A DNA stretch of 64,000 bases from NCBI RefSeq assembly GCF_011745365.1, contig NW_024468913.1, forward strand, positions 3,720,001 through 3,784,000, written 5' to 3'. Below, piece by piece: positions 1-10,389 of the stretch. The translations under genes and the position numbers were made by a program. How positions within the stretch are numbered: the first letter of the stretch is position 1; each line of letters opens with the position of its first letter. The DNA is from Cryphonectria parasitica EP155. Lineage: Eukaryota > Ascomycota > Sordariomycetes > Diaporthales > Cryphonectriaceae. The notes under the pieces are model-generated. The model made no database searches, was not told the DNA's origin, and saw only the letters and a list, made by a program, of their open reading frames with translations.

Positions 1-1016
1 AGTTCTCCAGGCTGTATCCGCCCGCGCTGAGTCCATCCGTCGCTACTAAAGTCCGCATGAACTGGACGGCGTTCGAGCGGCGTTCGACGGGCGGATGGAA
101 CTTGATGAAGGAGGGAAGGTTGATACCACGCTCCAGGGCCGTCAGGTATAGCTTTCCGGGCTTGCGGAGCATGGATGAGAAAAACATGGGCTTGTAGTAC
201 CCTATGGAGGCGGCCATGTGCCCGAGGATATATGTTGGTCGCGTAGTAGGATCCTGAAACAATGTCGCATTCAACTCCTCCGCAACCCCCAGCCCGTCCT
301 GGATAAGACAGATCGTCGTCCGGCTGTCGATACGGTGCTTAATGTTGTATATTGCCGAGACTGTCTGGCAGCAGGGGATCGTCACGATCAACTGCTCGAT
401 GTGCTCGGAGCTGGGTATGGCTTTTCCCTTCCCTACCCACTCGGCCTCGGCGCGGTTCTGGAAGCTCTTCCTTTCACCCTTCAACATCAGGAGACGCTTG
501 CCCTCGAATTCCCAGCTGTTCATGATGGCCCTCTTATTTATGAGCAGCTTGACAGGCTCGAGGTACTCGTAGCTGGCGAGACGGTGGGCAATAAAGAAGG
601 CCCGAGGATCAGTTCCCAAGATATGCACTCTCCTTCCCATATTATCTTCCTCCTTAGGTTCTTGAAGGTCCTTCGCAGCCTCCTTTCCTGGGGGAGGAGA
701 GGTTGTGTATGGCTTCCCGATGGGTATTCTCGGTTCTTGGTCGGGCGCGCCTCGTTCGTACCAAGAGTCCTCCTCTAAATCGTCAAGCAACTTTCGGAAC
801 TTAGGCCGACGCGACAAGGGCTGTAAAGTTCCACGCTCGGGCAGATCGTCGATGTCATCGGCATCCAGAGGGAGGTTCTGCGCGGGTTTCCCGACCTTGG
901 CCGCAGCACCTTCTGAGGAATACAATCTGATGGCCCCCCGGCCCGCATGATTGCTACCGCAGCTCCATGATGCGCGTCTGTGAGGTATTCGCGCAAACAC
1001 CCGCGATAGCGGAAGA
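1..1016 (-). CDS. Ketopantoate reductase-fold (ApbA/PanE-like) protein, probably mitochondrial; 3' end outside window, first exon not found
   Basis: An open minus-strand frame runs from about 1172 to the window edge without a stop. The translated core resembles fungal ApbA/PanE-type 2-dehydropantoate 2-reductases: a first beta strand (VHILGTD), then a segment LIVTIPCCQTVSAIYNIKHR, then TTICLIQDGLGVAEELN and GHMAASIGYYKP, all in family order. The N-terminal stretch is rich in Arg and Ser with no acidic residues at first, like a mitochondrial presequence. The only in-frame ATG (640-638) lies directly before the Rossmann strand, so it is unlikely to be the real start. A good acceptor (pyrimidine tract, then CAG) ends at 1017, and I infer a short upstream exon that I could not locate. 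The glycine motif of the dinucleotide site reads GTDPRA rather than GxGxxG, so the enzyme may not bind NADPH. Family assignment is fairly sure; activity is not. Confidence 0.7.
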
Positions 1017-1867
1017 CTGCAGCGTAAGGAATACAGATTGAATAACGTCCTCAGGAGCCTCGAAAGATCATAGCAACGGTATTGGTCGAGAACAGGGCGG
1101 CTTCTTCTCGAACGGACGAAGCACCTCGAGACCGGAAGCGGTGCAAAAAAATGCCCTCGCGATTCGTCCAGTTAGATGTGGTCGGGCTGGTGGGGGAGGG
1201 TAATGCTCAAGTCATCTGGGCGCAGATGATGTTTCTGGCCGCCCTCAATTCATGGCGAGGTGGAAAATTTGGGGCGAGAGTGACCCTGCGTGGGAGGGAA
1301 TGGTCGTTGAAGAAGCTGGATGACGGTGACATTTTTTCTGGCAGCGGAGCGCCTCTCAAAATTTTAGCGGGAAGCTACTACGACGAAAGCACACGACTTA
1401 CTCCGGGCGTCTCTGTAGAAGAATCGCCCGCTGGACCGGAACGCGACCCTTGCCTAAATCCCTGCATCCTTGCGTCGCTGATCGACTTCTTGCACATGCA
1501 ATTTTCTAAGTGCGTCCCGTATGGAACTTTTGCCGCGAGTGAGACTTGATGAATACCAACAACATCATTAGTACTCTTCATCCAAGAGACTCAAAGAGCT
1601 GTGTAAACTCAACGGATCTCCCTGGATGAGCATTCGTAACTCGTTTCATTGACCACCCCTCACTCATCCGGCCTTTTGTCTGTACTCTTTTTCTCTCCTC
1701 AGTACTTATCGAAGAGTGAGGATCTGTTTTCGACAGACAGAAGCATCTCTTTCAAGCCCCCAGAAATCTGACACATCTGGTCATTTAAGCGAAGGCCTCG
1801 TCCGAGATCATAAGAAGGAGAATAAAAGAAGAAGAACAGAGAGAAGAGTCACAACGACTCGCCCACT
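1017..1867. other. Divergent intergenic region
   Basis: This separates the minus-strand ketopantoate-reductase-like gene from LRP1 on the plus strand, so it should hold both promoters and the missing first exon of the minus-strand gene. A strong donor-like GTAAGT is visible on the minus strand near 1400, but its phase does not match the acceptor at 1017. The open frame 1082-1549 on the plus strand has no recognisable protein features. Confidence 0.4.
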
Positions 1868-2605
1868 ATGGACGTCACAGACATCACTGCACATCTCGAC
1901 AAGCTCGACGGCAATATCAATGAGCTGGAGGCTTCGCTGAAGCCTCTGTTGTCGAATCTCAACGAGACTGCATCAAAGCTCCCTCTGCTCGATAGGGCCA
2001 AGCTATATGTCACAGTTGCATACGCGATTGAGAGCACCCTGCATTGTAGGACATCACTCCTTCCTACCCTCTTGAATATCCTCGCTAACAGTGCTCAAGC
2101 CGCCCTGCGCGTAGGCGGCGTGGACATAAAAACACACGCCATCTCCAAAGAGCTCGCTCGCCTGAAACAATATTTTGAGAAGATCAAAAAGGCCGAAGAA
2201 GTCCCAGCCGAGAGGACGCAGGCTCTTGATAAGCAGGCCGCTATCCGCTTCATCAAGGCTGACCTGGTGTGTAGTTCCACATTTCATTTTGCTCTTCACC
2301 TTTTACGACTATGCTAACCTCATCTACAGGCCGACAACGCCGACATCAATACCAAGCTAAAGGAGAAGCTGGCCAAGGAGCGCGAGAAGGCCGCTGCGAG
2401 GGCAGCTGCGCAGAAGGGCAAGAAACGACCCGCTGAAGAAGCAGAGCCTGCTGTTGCTGAGGCTGCCAAGGCTGAGAGCCCTGCTGGAGATAGCTCGGAT
2501 GAGGAGGGAGAGATCGAGGAGCCCGAGAAGAAAAAGTCCAAGAAGTCCACAGCAGCCAAGCCCAAACGTGAGAAGAAGACCAGGAAGGGAAAGAAGAAGA
2601 ATTAA
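1868..2605 (+). CDS. LRP1: Exosome cofactor LRP1/RRP47 (C1D, Sas10/C1D family)
   Basis: Two exons, 1868-2266 and 2330-2605, encode 224 residues; the intron (2267-2329) ends CTACAG and leaves phase 0. Residues 1-133 form the all-helical Sas10/C1D domain: an N-terminal helix pair around LDKLDGNINELEASLKPLL, then the helix LPLLDRAKLYVTVAYAIEST. In this family the domain binds Rrp6 and supports 3' processing of 5.8S rRNA, snoRNA and snRNA by the nuclear exosome. The C-terminal 90 residues are low-complexity, Ala/Glu/Lys rich, ending in a Lys-rich tail, as expected for the RNA-binding end of Rrp47. Length and layout match ascomycete homologues. The start ATG is the first of the frame and lies after a purine-rich leader. 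Confidence 0.88.
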
Positions 2606-3895
2606 GCGATCCAGCACCGCAACTCACCTGCACACTCAACACCACCACCGAGATATCTCCTGGAGTTGAAGACTGTCCGGCAACCCTACATCTGGGCACA
2701 CACCTCGATACTCCTTGAATACCTCCACTACAGACCAAAATGTTCACTCCAATGTGGGTGAGCGAGGGACGCCATTCCAGCCTGCCTCGCTTGCGATGTG
2801 GTTGTCGAGAAGTCTGTCGACACAACAACCGCCACATTGCACATTGTTGAAGCGGCGAGCCGTGCGTCTGAATTGGAAGAGGGAATGTGAATGGGATATT
2901 GGAAGAACATCAGCTAGAGGCGATCGGCTCATCGGTGAGGGATATTCTCATCACGAGCCGACAAGATATGGGCGATCAATTGCCCTAATGCTCATGTACT
3001 GATGGCATGATGGAACAATGTCCGGCACCAGAGCCCGCAACGTTCACAAATTTCCGGCTCGAGCTTCCTGCGTACATTTGCGTAAGGTCTTGACGCCGAG
3101 ATTTGAATCATTTTGGACGATTTACACATCGAGCTTTTGACTCGTTTGGGGCATCGCCCAGGCGATTGCTTGATTCGAAGAGGTGATAGCAACAGATCAG
3201 GGCAATTGGTGACTTGTAGGCCGAAATAGAGAGATACCCCATCAAATTTTTATGATATCTGAAAACCCAGCTCCCAATGCTAAGTACAAGATGCTTTTCT
3301 TCGTTTCATTTCCTGTTCCTCCTTAGAAGTACTGTAGAGTTGTAACCTGAACAGTGGTTCAGGCCATGTCAAGGTTCATGTAATAGTGTAGACATCAGTG
3401 ATTTGTTTGCACGAAGTAGTATGAAACTGTGTACTCTTTCTTCCTTGATTTCACTCTATATCTACCATCACTGTGTCAATTTCATTCTACTTTCTCAAAT
3501 ATGAAGTGGAACATGCTATTCTTCCTCCGAGGAATAAAAAGAAGAAAGCGGCATGTCTCCCCTAATCGACTGCCAGTGAATCGGTAGTAAGGGTTTGACT
3601 GTATTCCCGATTCATAAGTAGGCGGCGTATAGCGCATGTACAGTGCTGTCGTACCCACTAGAGCGGACCCTTCCACCCTGCAAGGCCCTGGATCCATGTG
3701 AGAATTAGCACGAATTCCATTGGCTTCCAGTACTATTATTACTTAAGCCAATTTTTTGCCCTCTGCCGCGGCCAATTCAACCTCGACCTTTCCGACCTTT
3801 CCTTTTCACTCAACCTCGTCAAGACGACACTGAACAAACGACAACACCACCTTGTCTTTCACCACGCACACGCATACGCAACCCCCTCTACAAAA
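2606..3895. other. Intergenic region, no gene seen
   Basis: This holds the 3' flank of LRP1 and the promoter of the CHCH gene. The longest open frames are under 100 codons and have no recognisable domain. The last 100 bases before 3896 are pyrimidine and CA rich, like a fungal 5' leader. Confidence 0.4.
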
Positions 3896-4145
3896 ATGCC
3901 TCGTCAAAGATCTGCCGGCGCTGGTCGCGCTCCTGCCCGCCCAACTGTCCCCGCGCGGACGTCCACCCATCCCCAGTCCCAGCAGCAGACCCGGCCGGCC
4001 GCCACCTACGCCGCGCCCGCGACACAGGCTCCTCACCAGCCTCCTCCTACCGCACAGGCGCCTGCGTCGTCCGGCGGCTCCGGTCTCTTTGGGCAGATGG
4101 CTAGCACTGCTGCGTACGTTGCCCCTATCTCTCTTTCCCTTTTCT

Positions 4146-4176
<31 letters not shown>

Positions 4177-4595
4177 TTGTATATGTGGTCCCTTGTTTTC
4201 TTTGCTTTGTGTTGCGGGGGAGGAAGGGGAGAGAAATATAAAGCATAGGATGTGGCAAGGGAGCGGCTGTTTTTCCTTTTTTTTCATGGATCTGGTAAAT
4301 ACTGACCAAGCTATTACCTGCATACAGAGGTGTCGCAGTCGGTCACACCGTCGCCAACGGTATAATGGGCATGTTCGGTGGCTCCTCGTCCAGCGAGGCC
4401 GCAGAAGCCTCCCCGCAGGCCGCCGCGCCCCAGCAGCAGAACTCGTACTACGCCAACCAGCAGGCCGACCCCAACTGCGCGATGGCGACCAAGAGCTTCA
4501 CGAGCTGCATGGACGAGCACCAGGGCAACATGTCGATCTGCGGCTGGTACATGGAGCAGCTCAAGGCCTGCCAGGCCGCTGCCAGCAAGTATTAA
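3896..4595 (+). CDS. MIX17: Twin-CX9C mitochondrial protein, MIX17/CHCHD2-CHCHD10 type
   Basis: Exons 3896-4113 and 4328-4595 encode 161 residues; the 214 bp intron contains a (TC)n run. Residues 1-65 are a Pro/Gln/Ala/Arg-rich segment that resembles a mitochondrial presequence. A Gly/Ala hydrophobic segment follows (SGLFGQMASTAAGVAVGHTV), typical of CHCHD2/10. The C-terminal CHCH domain has two exact CX9C motifs (CAMATKSFTSC and CGWYMEQLKAC), which form a disulphide-linked helical hairpin via Mia40 import. Family members act in the intermembrane space, and the human ones stabilise cristae and respiration. The start at 3896 is chosen over an upstream in-frame ATG at 3698 because the presequence begins here and the upstream part reads like leader sequence. 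It is convergent with the UBX gene, with 367 bp between stops. Confidence 0.9.
4149..4177. repeat. (CT)n microsatellite in the intron of the twin-CX9C gene
   Basis: This is an uninterrupted CT run of about 13 units inside the intron 4114-4327. Confidence 0.85.
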
Positions 4596-4962
4596 GCCTG
4601 GGCAACGAGCTTTGCGGATGGGAAAGTGTAGAAAAGAAAGAGACAGGGAAAATAATGGATGGCATAAGAGCGACGTCGAGTGTGGTTTGATCTGGTGGGA
4701 AAGAAACCTTTCCATTCGGAACCAATGGGCGGGGGAAAAGAAGAATCATCTGGTTTGACTCAGCCCTCGCGGGTTTGATGTGCGACAGATAGATCGGGAA
4801 CCAAAAAAAACTCGACTCATGATATCATACATACAGATGCTTGCATTGCATTGCGGCCTGAAGCAGCGATGCTCCGCAAATGCTTGTGAAAATATTATAA
4901 CATAATTCAAGTGGCATGCAAATTCTACATTCATAGGAGTGAAGTCTAGTCTATGGCGGCTT
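4596..4962. other. Convergent 3' intergenic region
   Basis: This is 367 bp between the stops of the twin-CX9C gene (plus) and the UBX gene (minus). I see no gene here. Both 3' untranslated regions and terminators must lie within it. Confidence 0.5.
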
Positions 4963-6532
4963 CTACTTATCCTTGTCATCCTCGTCGTTCCGGGGCTCAA
5001 AATTCAGCTGTCCTTCGTTAGCGTTTATGTCTGTCGTAATGTTCACACGAGGGTTCTGGGTGAGGACCTACCGAATTTCCGTTGTAGAGTTGATGGTCCC
5101 CTCGCCTGTCATCAGGGTTCTGGAACCCCTTGATCCGCCCGCTACCCTCTCTTCCTGATGTCGATGCTTGGCCCTCGTCCTGATCTTGATGAGTACCACC
5201 CGCCTGTTCACTACCGCTACCAGCGTTCCCACCCGATCCTAAGCCCCCCAGTGCACCCGCAATTCCGCTCAAGATATTCATCACGAAGGCTAATACGGCC
5301 GTAATGAGCCTCGACGCGGGGTTTGTGAGCCCGGCGTTCAGGCTCGTGTAAGCTTCCGAATACCGGTCAACGGGCGTCAGAACCAGCGTTGCGCTCGGCG
5401 TCAGCCCCAGCTTCTCGAGGCTTTGCTCTTCCTCTGTGGCGTGGTCGATCGCGCGGTTCGGCAGCGGCGTGAGAATCACCTTGAATGTGTACGGATCCTG
5501 CCCGTCGGTGCGGCTCTCGTCGATCCACTTCCGCACGTCCCGGGATAGCGTGGCCCCGGACGGAAAACGTGTCCTGATAGTCGACCCATCGAAGAGTCGG
5601 ATCTGAAGAGCGCACTGGTCGTGCCTCCTTGCAACTGACGAGGAAGGGACCGGGGTTGACGCAGAAGTAGCCTCTGGGACGGGTGTGCTCACCTCCTCGC
5701 CCGCCGCAGCCCGCCGCTCTGCCTCCCTCTCCAACCTCCGCTCCTCCTCCCGCGCCTTCCGCTCGGCTTTGTCGTCCGCAATCAGCTTCAGCACGCGCGC
5801 CCTCTCCTCACGCGCCTTGGCTTTACGCTCTGCAAGCTTCTGTGAGGCCTTCTTCACTGCGTCGTTCTGCTTTGTCTTGGGGTCAGAATTCTGGTCCTGG
5901 GACTCCTCGGCGGGCTTCTTGCCCTTATCCTCGCGGCGTCGCTCCTTTTCGATCTCACTCCGCTCTCTGCGTGCACCTTCACGTGTCCTTTCCGCTGCGC
6001 TGAGCTGTGGAGCAAGGGCCTCGGATGAGCTGGAGGCTGGTGCTGGTACTGCTTGGCCACCGGGCTGTGTCGTCTGAGCTGGGACGACGGTGGCTGTCGA
6101 GTTGTCTGAGGAAGGGACTGCAGCCGCAGGGGCAGGGGTCTCCGTCTGTGTACCAGGAGAGGCACTGGAAGCCATCGGTGCTTGGCTTTCCGTTCGTGCT
6201 GCCAGAGCATTTCCAACCCTCCTCAAAAATTCGGCCTTTTCCGTGCCGGCAGACACGTACTCCTTCAGCTCCCCGTTCTTTATGATCACCAGCGTAGGGA
6301 TTTTCGGCAGTGGAAAGATGGCGGCCAGGTATCCTGCCTCCTGAGATCCGGCCTCCAGCCTGAGCACGACAGCATCCTTCTCCAGTGAGGGCGCAATAGT
6401 GCTGTCCGTCAGGAACTCATTCTCCCATGTCTTGCTTTCCTCCTGACCATCGGTCACAAAGCAGACAACGAGCTTCGACTGCTGCAGGGCGGTCGATATG
6501 CCTTCCTGCAGGGTTCCAGTGAAGAACACCAT
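4963..6532 (-). CDS. UBX-domain protein with UAS/thioredoxin-like N-terminus (UBXN4/Ubx7-like, ER-associated)
   Basis: Exons 6532-5072 and 5007-4963 encode 501 residues; the intron 5008-5071 has the branch site CGCTAAC just before CAG. Residues 1-105 form a UAS-like thioredoxin fold without the active CxxC. A long Pro/Ser/Ala linker follows, then a charged Arg/Glu/Lys coiled-coil-like stretch (about 185-280). The UBX domain is at about 306-392, with the strand CALQIRLFDG and the FP turn at RFPSG. A hydrophobic segment at about 408-430 (LITAVLAFVMNILSGIAGAL) is followed by a Gly-rich tail. This order matches UBXN4/erasin and yeast Ubx6/Ubx7, which dock Cdc48/p97, in UBXN4 at the ER membrane. 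The last exon, ending LNFEPRNDEDDKDK, is found only by splicing. An in-frame upstream ATG at 6658 would add 42 residues that do not look like part of the fold. Confidence 0.82.
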
Positions 6533-7206
6533 CTTATCAGTTGTGTCCTCAGCGGAATGTCTTCGCTGGGTCGGTTGTTGCTGATTTGGGCGATTAGCAC
6601 AAATGACAAACCTCGCAGGAAAGACCAGGAATATTGCTATAACGCTAATGAACGTCAAGAGTAGTCACGGAAGGATTGTTGTTTCTTCCAGCTTGCGTTG
6701 GTTACTTAATATGTTACTGCCACCTTTCGGATTTAGTGGGACATGTGAATAGCTAAGCGTTGCACCGGGGGAGCTAAGGCACTGCAGGGTACTTCCCGAG
6801 CTAGGGGGTTCTTCCCCCCCCCCCCCCCCCCCAAAGCTCGGTAAGCTGCGGCCCTGAGAGCTCCACTGGCCAATCGCCTAGAGCTCGTTGCATCATCGCC
6901 CAAAACTTTCGATGCACCATCTATTCTCAAAACTCTCACCAATTTCCACCGCCCCGTACCACGCCAGCCAGACTGGAAAACCCCAACGCCTATGACTGCA
7001 GCTTGAGGTCACAATTACATTGGCCTTGCTAGCACTTATCACAGGAGACATCTGGTTGCTTTGCCAGTGCACCCCCGCGGTCCGGAGGAAGATCACCGGC
7101 CCTCTCTCCCTCTGGGCTTCAGAGCGGCTCCGCTTCAACACCTTCTAGTCCGGCTGAGCAGCACACGACCGCGCATTGCAGCTTCTCACACCCCATATCA
7201 CCCAGT
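6533..7206. promoter_or_regulatory. Divergent promoter region of the UBX gene and SHY1
   Basis: The two genes start head to head 674 bp apart. A run of 19 C lies at 6814-6832, near the middle. No other gene is supported here, and I recognise no specific factor site. Confidence 0.4.
6814..6832. repeat. Homopolymer C19
   Basis: Nineteen consecutive C residues sit in the divergent promoter between the UBX gene and SHY1. Confidence 0.95.
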
Positions 7207-8468
7207 ATGAAGGCTTTCGCGCGCCTAGGGAGGCACTCGCCGGCCAAATCGACCATGCAGACCCTCACAAACTCGACCTCCAGACCGCGCACGATACCGT
7301 GCCACCACCACCAACAACAGCGACCCTTTTCCCACACCCGTCCTCGCCCCCAGTCTAACGAGCCCCGCCAGCCAGCCGACGACCCCAACTTCCACTCCAT
7401 TCTCGACAACCCTCCACAGCTCGTGCGCACCGGCCGCCGCCACGGCCCGGGTCTACTCGTCCTCGCCATCATCCCCATCACGGCCTTCGCGCTGGGCACC
7501 TGGCAGGTCTACCGGCTGCAGTGGAAGACGGACCTCATCGCCAAGTGCGAGGACCGCCTTGTACGGGAGCCTTTACCCCTGCCGCCGCGTGTCGATCCGG
7601 ATGCCATTGGTGACTTCGACTACAGGCGTGTCGTCACGCGTGGCCGCTTCCGGTACGACCAGGAGATGCTGATCGGGCCGCGGATGCGGGATGGCGAGCA
7701 AGGGTACATGGTCGTAACACCGCTTGAAAGGGAGGACGGGAGTACGGTGTTGGTAAACAGGGGGTGGATATCGAAGCGGCTGGGGGACAGGAGGAAGAGG
7801 GCGAGGGAGTCGATGCCGCAGGGGGAAGTGGTGGTGGAAGGGCTGCTGAGGGAGCCTTGGAAGAAGAACATGTTCACGCCTGATAATAGGCCGGACAAGA
7901 GCGAGTTCTATTTCCCCGATGTGAAGCAGATGGCCGAGTTGACGGGGGCACAGCCGGTTTGGATTGAAGCCACGATGGGTAAGTGTCTTGTGTGCCTGGT
8001 CTGGAGAGCAGCAGCCCTTCATCAAAAGTTTCTTCTCAGTATCTGTTGTGGGCAGCTTTGCTAACTGATATCCTAATAGACCCGAATTATATGCAGGTCA
8101 TGGAGTACGAAGCCAAGGGCATTCCTCTGGGAAGACCTGCAGAGGTCAACCTGAGGAACAACCACGCCCAGTACATCTTCACTTGGTAAGTGATTCTTTT
8201 TGTCTTACCCTTATCCGTATGAGAGGACTGGACTGCCCAGCTCCCGTCTTCATTCGCGGTGCCTGGGCATAAGTCGCTGTGGCTCGGTGCATACACGCCC
8301 TCTCCAAATTGCACGCCTTGATCTTCTGATCCTGAATATCTCTGGCGGCATGCTAACACCCCTCATAGGTATAGTCTGTCCCTCGCTACAGCTATAATGT
8401 TGTGGATGGTTATCAAAAAGCCGCCATCCGAGGTGGCCAAGCGCGTTCGTAAAAATACGCAGTGGTAG
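7207..8468 (+). CDS. SHY1: SURF1/SHY1 cytochrome c oxidase assembly factor
   Basis: Three exons, 7207-7978, 8080-8185 and 8369-8468, give 325 residues. The N-terminal 75 residues are rich in Arg, His, Ser and Thr without acidic clusters, as in a mitochondrial presequence. A first membrane helix lies at about 82-100 (GLLVLAIIPITAFALGTWQV). The SURF1 core follows, with the family signatures FDYRRVVTRGRF, GYMVVTPLE and VLVNRGWI. A second helix lies at about 293-310 (YSLSLATAIMLWMV), so both ends are anchored in the inner membrane. SURF1 proteins help haem a delivery and early Cox1 assembly of complex IV. Both introns have GTAAGT donors. The start could also be Met17. Its stop is 50 bp from the CENP-T stop on the other strand. 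Confidence 0.92.
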
Positions 8469-8518
8469 GAACTTTGCTTGTTGTTGCACATTATGGTCTA
8501 AGCAAGCTGGTCACGACC

Positions 8519-10389
8519 TCACCCCACTTCTTCGTCCTCTCCTGCAGTGGCCTTTCGTCGTCGCTTCTTGACAGGTGCCGGAGCAGGCATGCGCAGTTCC
8601 TGTAAGAGCTCCCTAGGCAGATGCCTTTGCGCAAGGGCATACGGAGTTGCTGAGGCACTCGTCTGCCGTTGTCTGGGGGAAATAGGGACTGGTTAGGTTG
8701 GCATGTACATACAAATCAAGACGCACAGAAATCCAATGATACCCAGATGTCTCAAGAAATAGAGGGTAGGTGGGGGATCAAATGAACATACCTTCTCATG
8801 AGGGTCAACATGTCGCTCTCGTTGATTGTCGTGCGCCCTTTGGCGTGATTTGCATATGCTCGGAGGTCATCGCCGAGCTGCTCAAAGAACCAATCTGACG
8901 CCTGCATGATGGTCGAGAGCGTGTCCGAGCTGATCTTGGCCTTGCCCGCGAATCGTTGCGCGAGCCGCTTGACGACACTTGTGGGAAGCGATGGATACTC
9001 GATGCCATAGCGAGAGATCTTCTTGCCGGGTTTCTTCACCCGTCCCGTCGACTTGGAGGAGATGTGTCTTGCAAGGATGGTGGTCTCTGCTGTTCTGTCG
9101 CCCGCCTCGGAAACATCGTCGTCTCCTGCCGCGAGATCCCATGGCGGCGCATCGTCCTCGACGTCCATCTGCTCGGCAAAGGGAGGAGGTTCGTCGTCAA
9201 GTGGCGGTGGCCCATCATCGTCGTCGTCAAAGCCAAATGGTTCATTCGCAGGCGATGAGGGCTCGCGCTGAGGGGAAGACTGCACTTGTGGTGCCAGGAC
9301 TACCGTGCTCTGGTCGCCCGCATCGAGGTTGAAGTCAATTTCTCCAAAGTCACTGACTCGGCCGCCCAGCGTGTCCCGCCGCGCAGCCTCGTCATCCAGC
9401 CTCTCCAGCGCGGCGTCCTCGCTGCCCATGCCCGTACCGTCGCCGCCTGTATCGTCATCCCACTGCGGCCGCGGGAAGAAAGCGGAGTCGACGCCCCCAT
9501 CCTCGTCATCACTCGGCCCGTCGCCCATGGGGCCGTAGTCACTCATGCGCATGGAGAACCTCTGCGATGGGCCCATCGTCGCCCTCCTCGGCATCTCTAT
9601 GCTCTGCATCGTAAAGTTATCATCCAGATCCTCGAGCCCGCTGCTCCTCGGCGGCCGCGGGAGTTCGCCGTCACTATCGGCGTCCTCGTCGATCGGCAGG
9701 GAGAAGCGCGGTCTGTCGATAGGGAACTCGTCATCGCTGTCGTCAGGGTCCTCGGGAATCGTCACGGCGGGCCGGCGCCCCTTGCCGCTCCGCCTCTTGC
9801 GCGCGCCGCTCGTGGCGGTCGGGTCGTCTGGTGACGAGGAGCTCGACGTCGTGATGACCTTGCTCTTGGGCGCCAGGGTCTTGCTGAGGGCGCGCAGGAC
9901 ATCCCGCGGCGTCTCGCGCTGGTCGCGGATCGAGCGGCGCCGGTTGCGACCCGGGGTGTTGATATCATTGATGGCAGCGCGGCGGGAGTCGAGGGCGCGG
10001 ATGGCGGCGCGGCCGTGGGGCGTGAACTGCGTGGGCGGTTTGCGCCCTGACGCCGAGAAGAGCTGCCTCGAGGCGCGGAAGTCGACGACCTGGTTGCCTG
10101 GTGTGCGGATGGAGAAGCGGGTGGTGGATGTCGGGGGCGCAGAGGCGCGAGGGTTGTGGACGGGGGTCTGGGCCGGATTGGGCTCGTCATCGCGGCTGTT
10201 GTTGGTGGGTCTTGGGGGGTGAGAGGAGCTGCGTCCTGGTGTTGTGCCGCCCTCGAGGGGGTTGGGCTGGCGTGGACGATTGGTTGGCGGTGGCACCTTG
10301 GAAGAGGAGGAGGAGGAGGATGAGGAGGGCCCGGCGCGGATGGGGAGAGGGAGCCTCGAGGCCCCGGCTGAGCCTTGGGAGTTTGGCAT
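8519..10389 (-). CDS. CENP-T: CENP-T-like histone-fold kinetochore protein
   Basis: Exons 10389-8792 and 8672-8519 encode 583 residues; the intron 8673-8791 splits the histone fold. Residues 1-455 are disordered and low complexity: Ser/Pro/Arg-rich at the N-terminus, then repeated acidic patches (DPDDSDDEF, DEDADSD, DDDDDG). Such an N-terminal arm is expected to carry the Ndc80-binding and CDK-phosphorylated segments of CENP-T/Cnn1. The C-terminus (about 458-560) is a histone fold that begins GIEYPSLPTSVVKRLAQRF and ends near NESDMLTLMRR, followed by the two-helix CENP-T extension around LPRELLQELR. CENP-T pairs with CENP-W and links centromeric chromatin to microtubules. Met at 10389 is preferred because the upstream 23 codons look like leader sequence. 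Sequence outside the fold evolves fast, so only the C-terminus supports the name. Confidence 0.87.

Noticed and set aside
218..778. 186-codon plus-strand frame
   Set aside because: The minus strand of the same DNA encodes the ketopantoate-reductase-like core with ordered family segments.
9545..10222. 225-codon plus-strand frame opposite CENP-T
   Set aside because: It is a shadow of the low-complexity CENP-T coding strand, with no domain or splice support.
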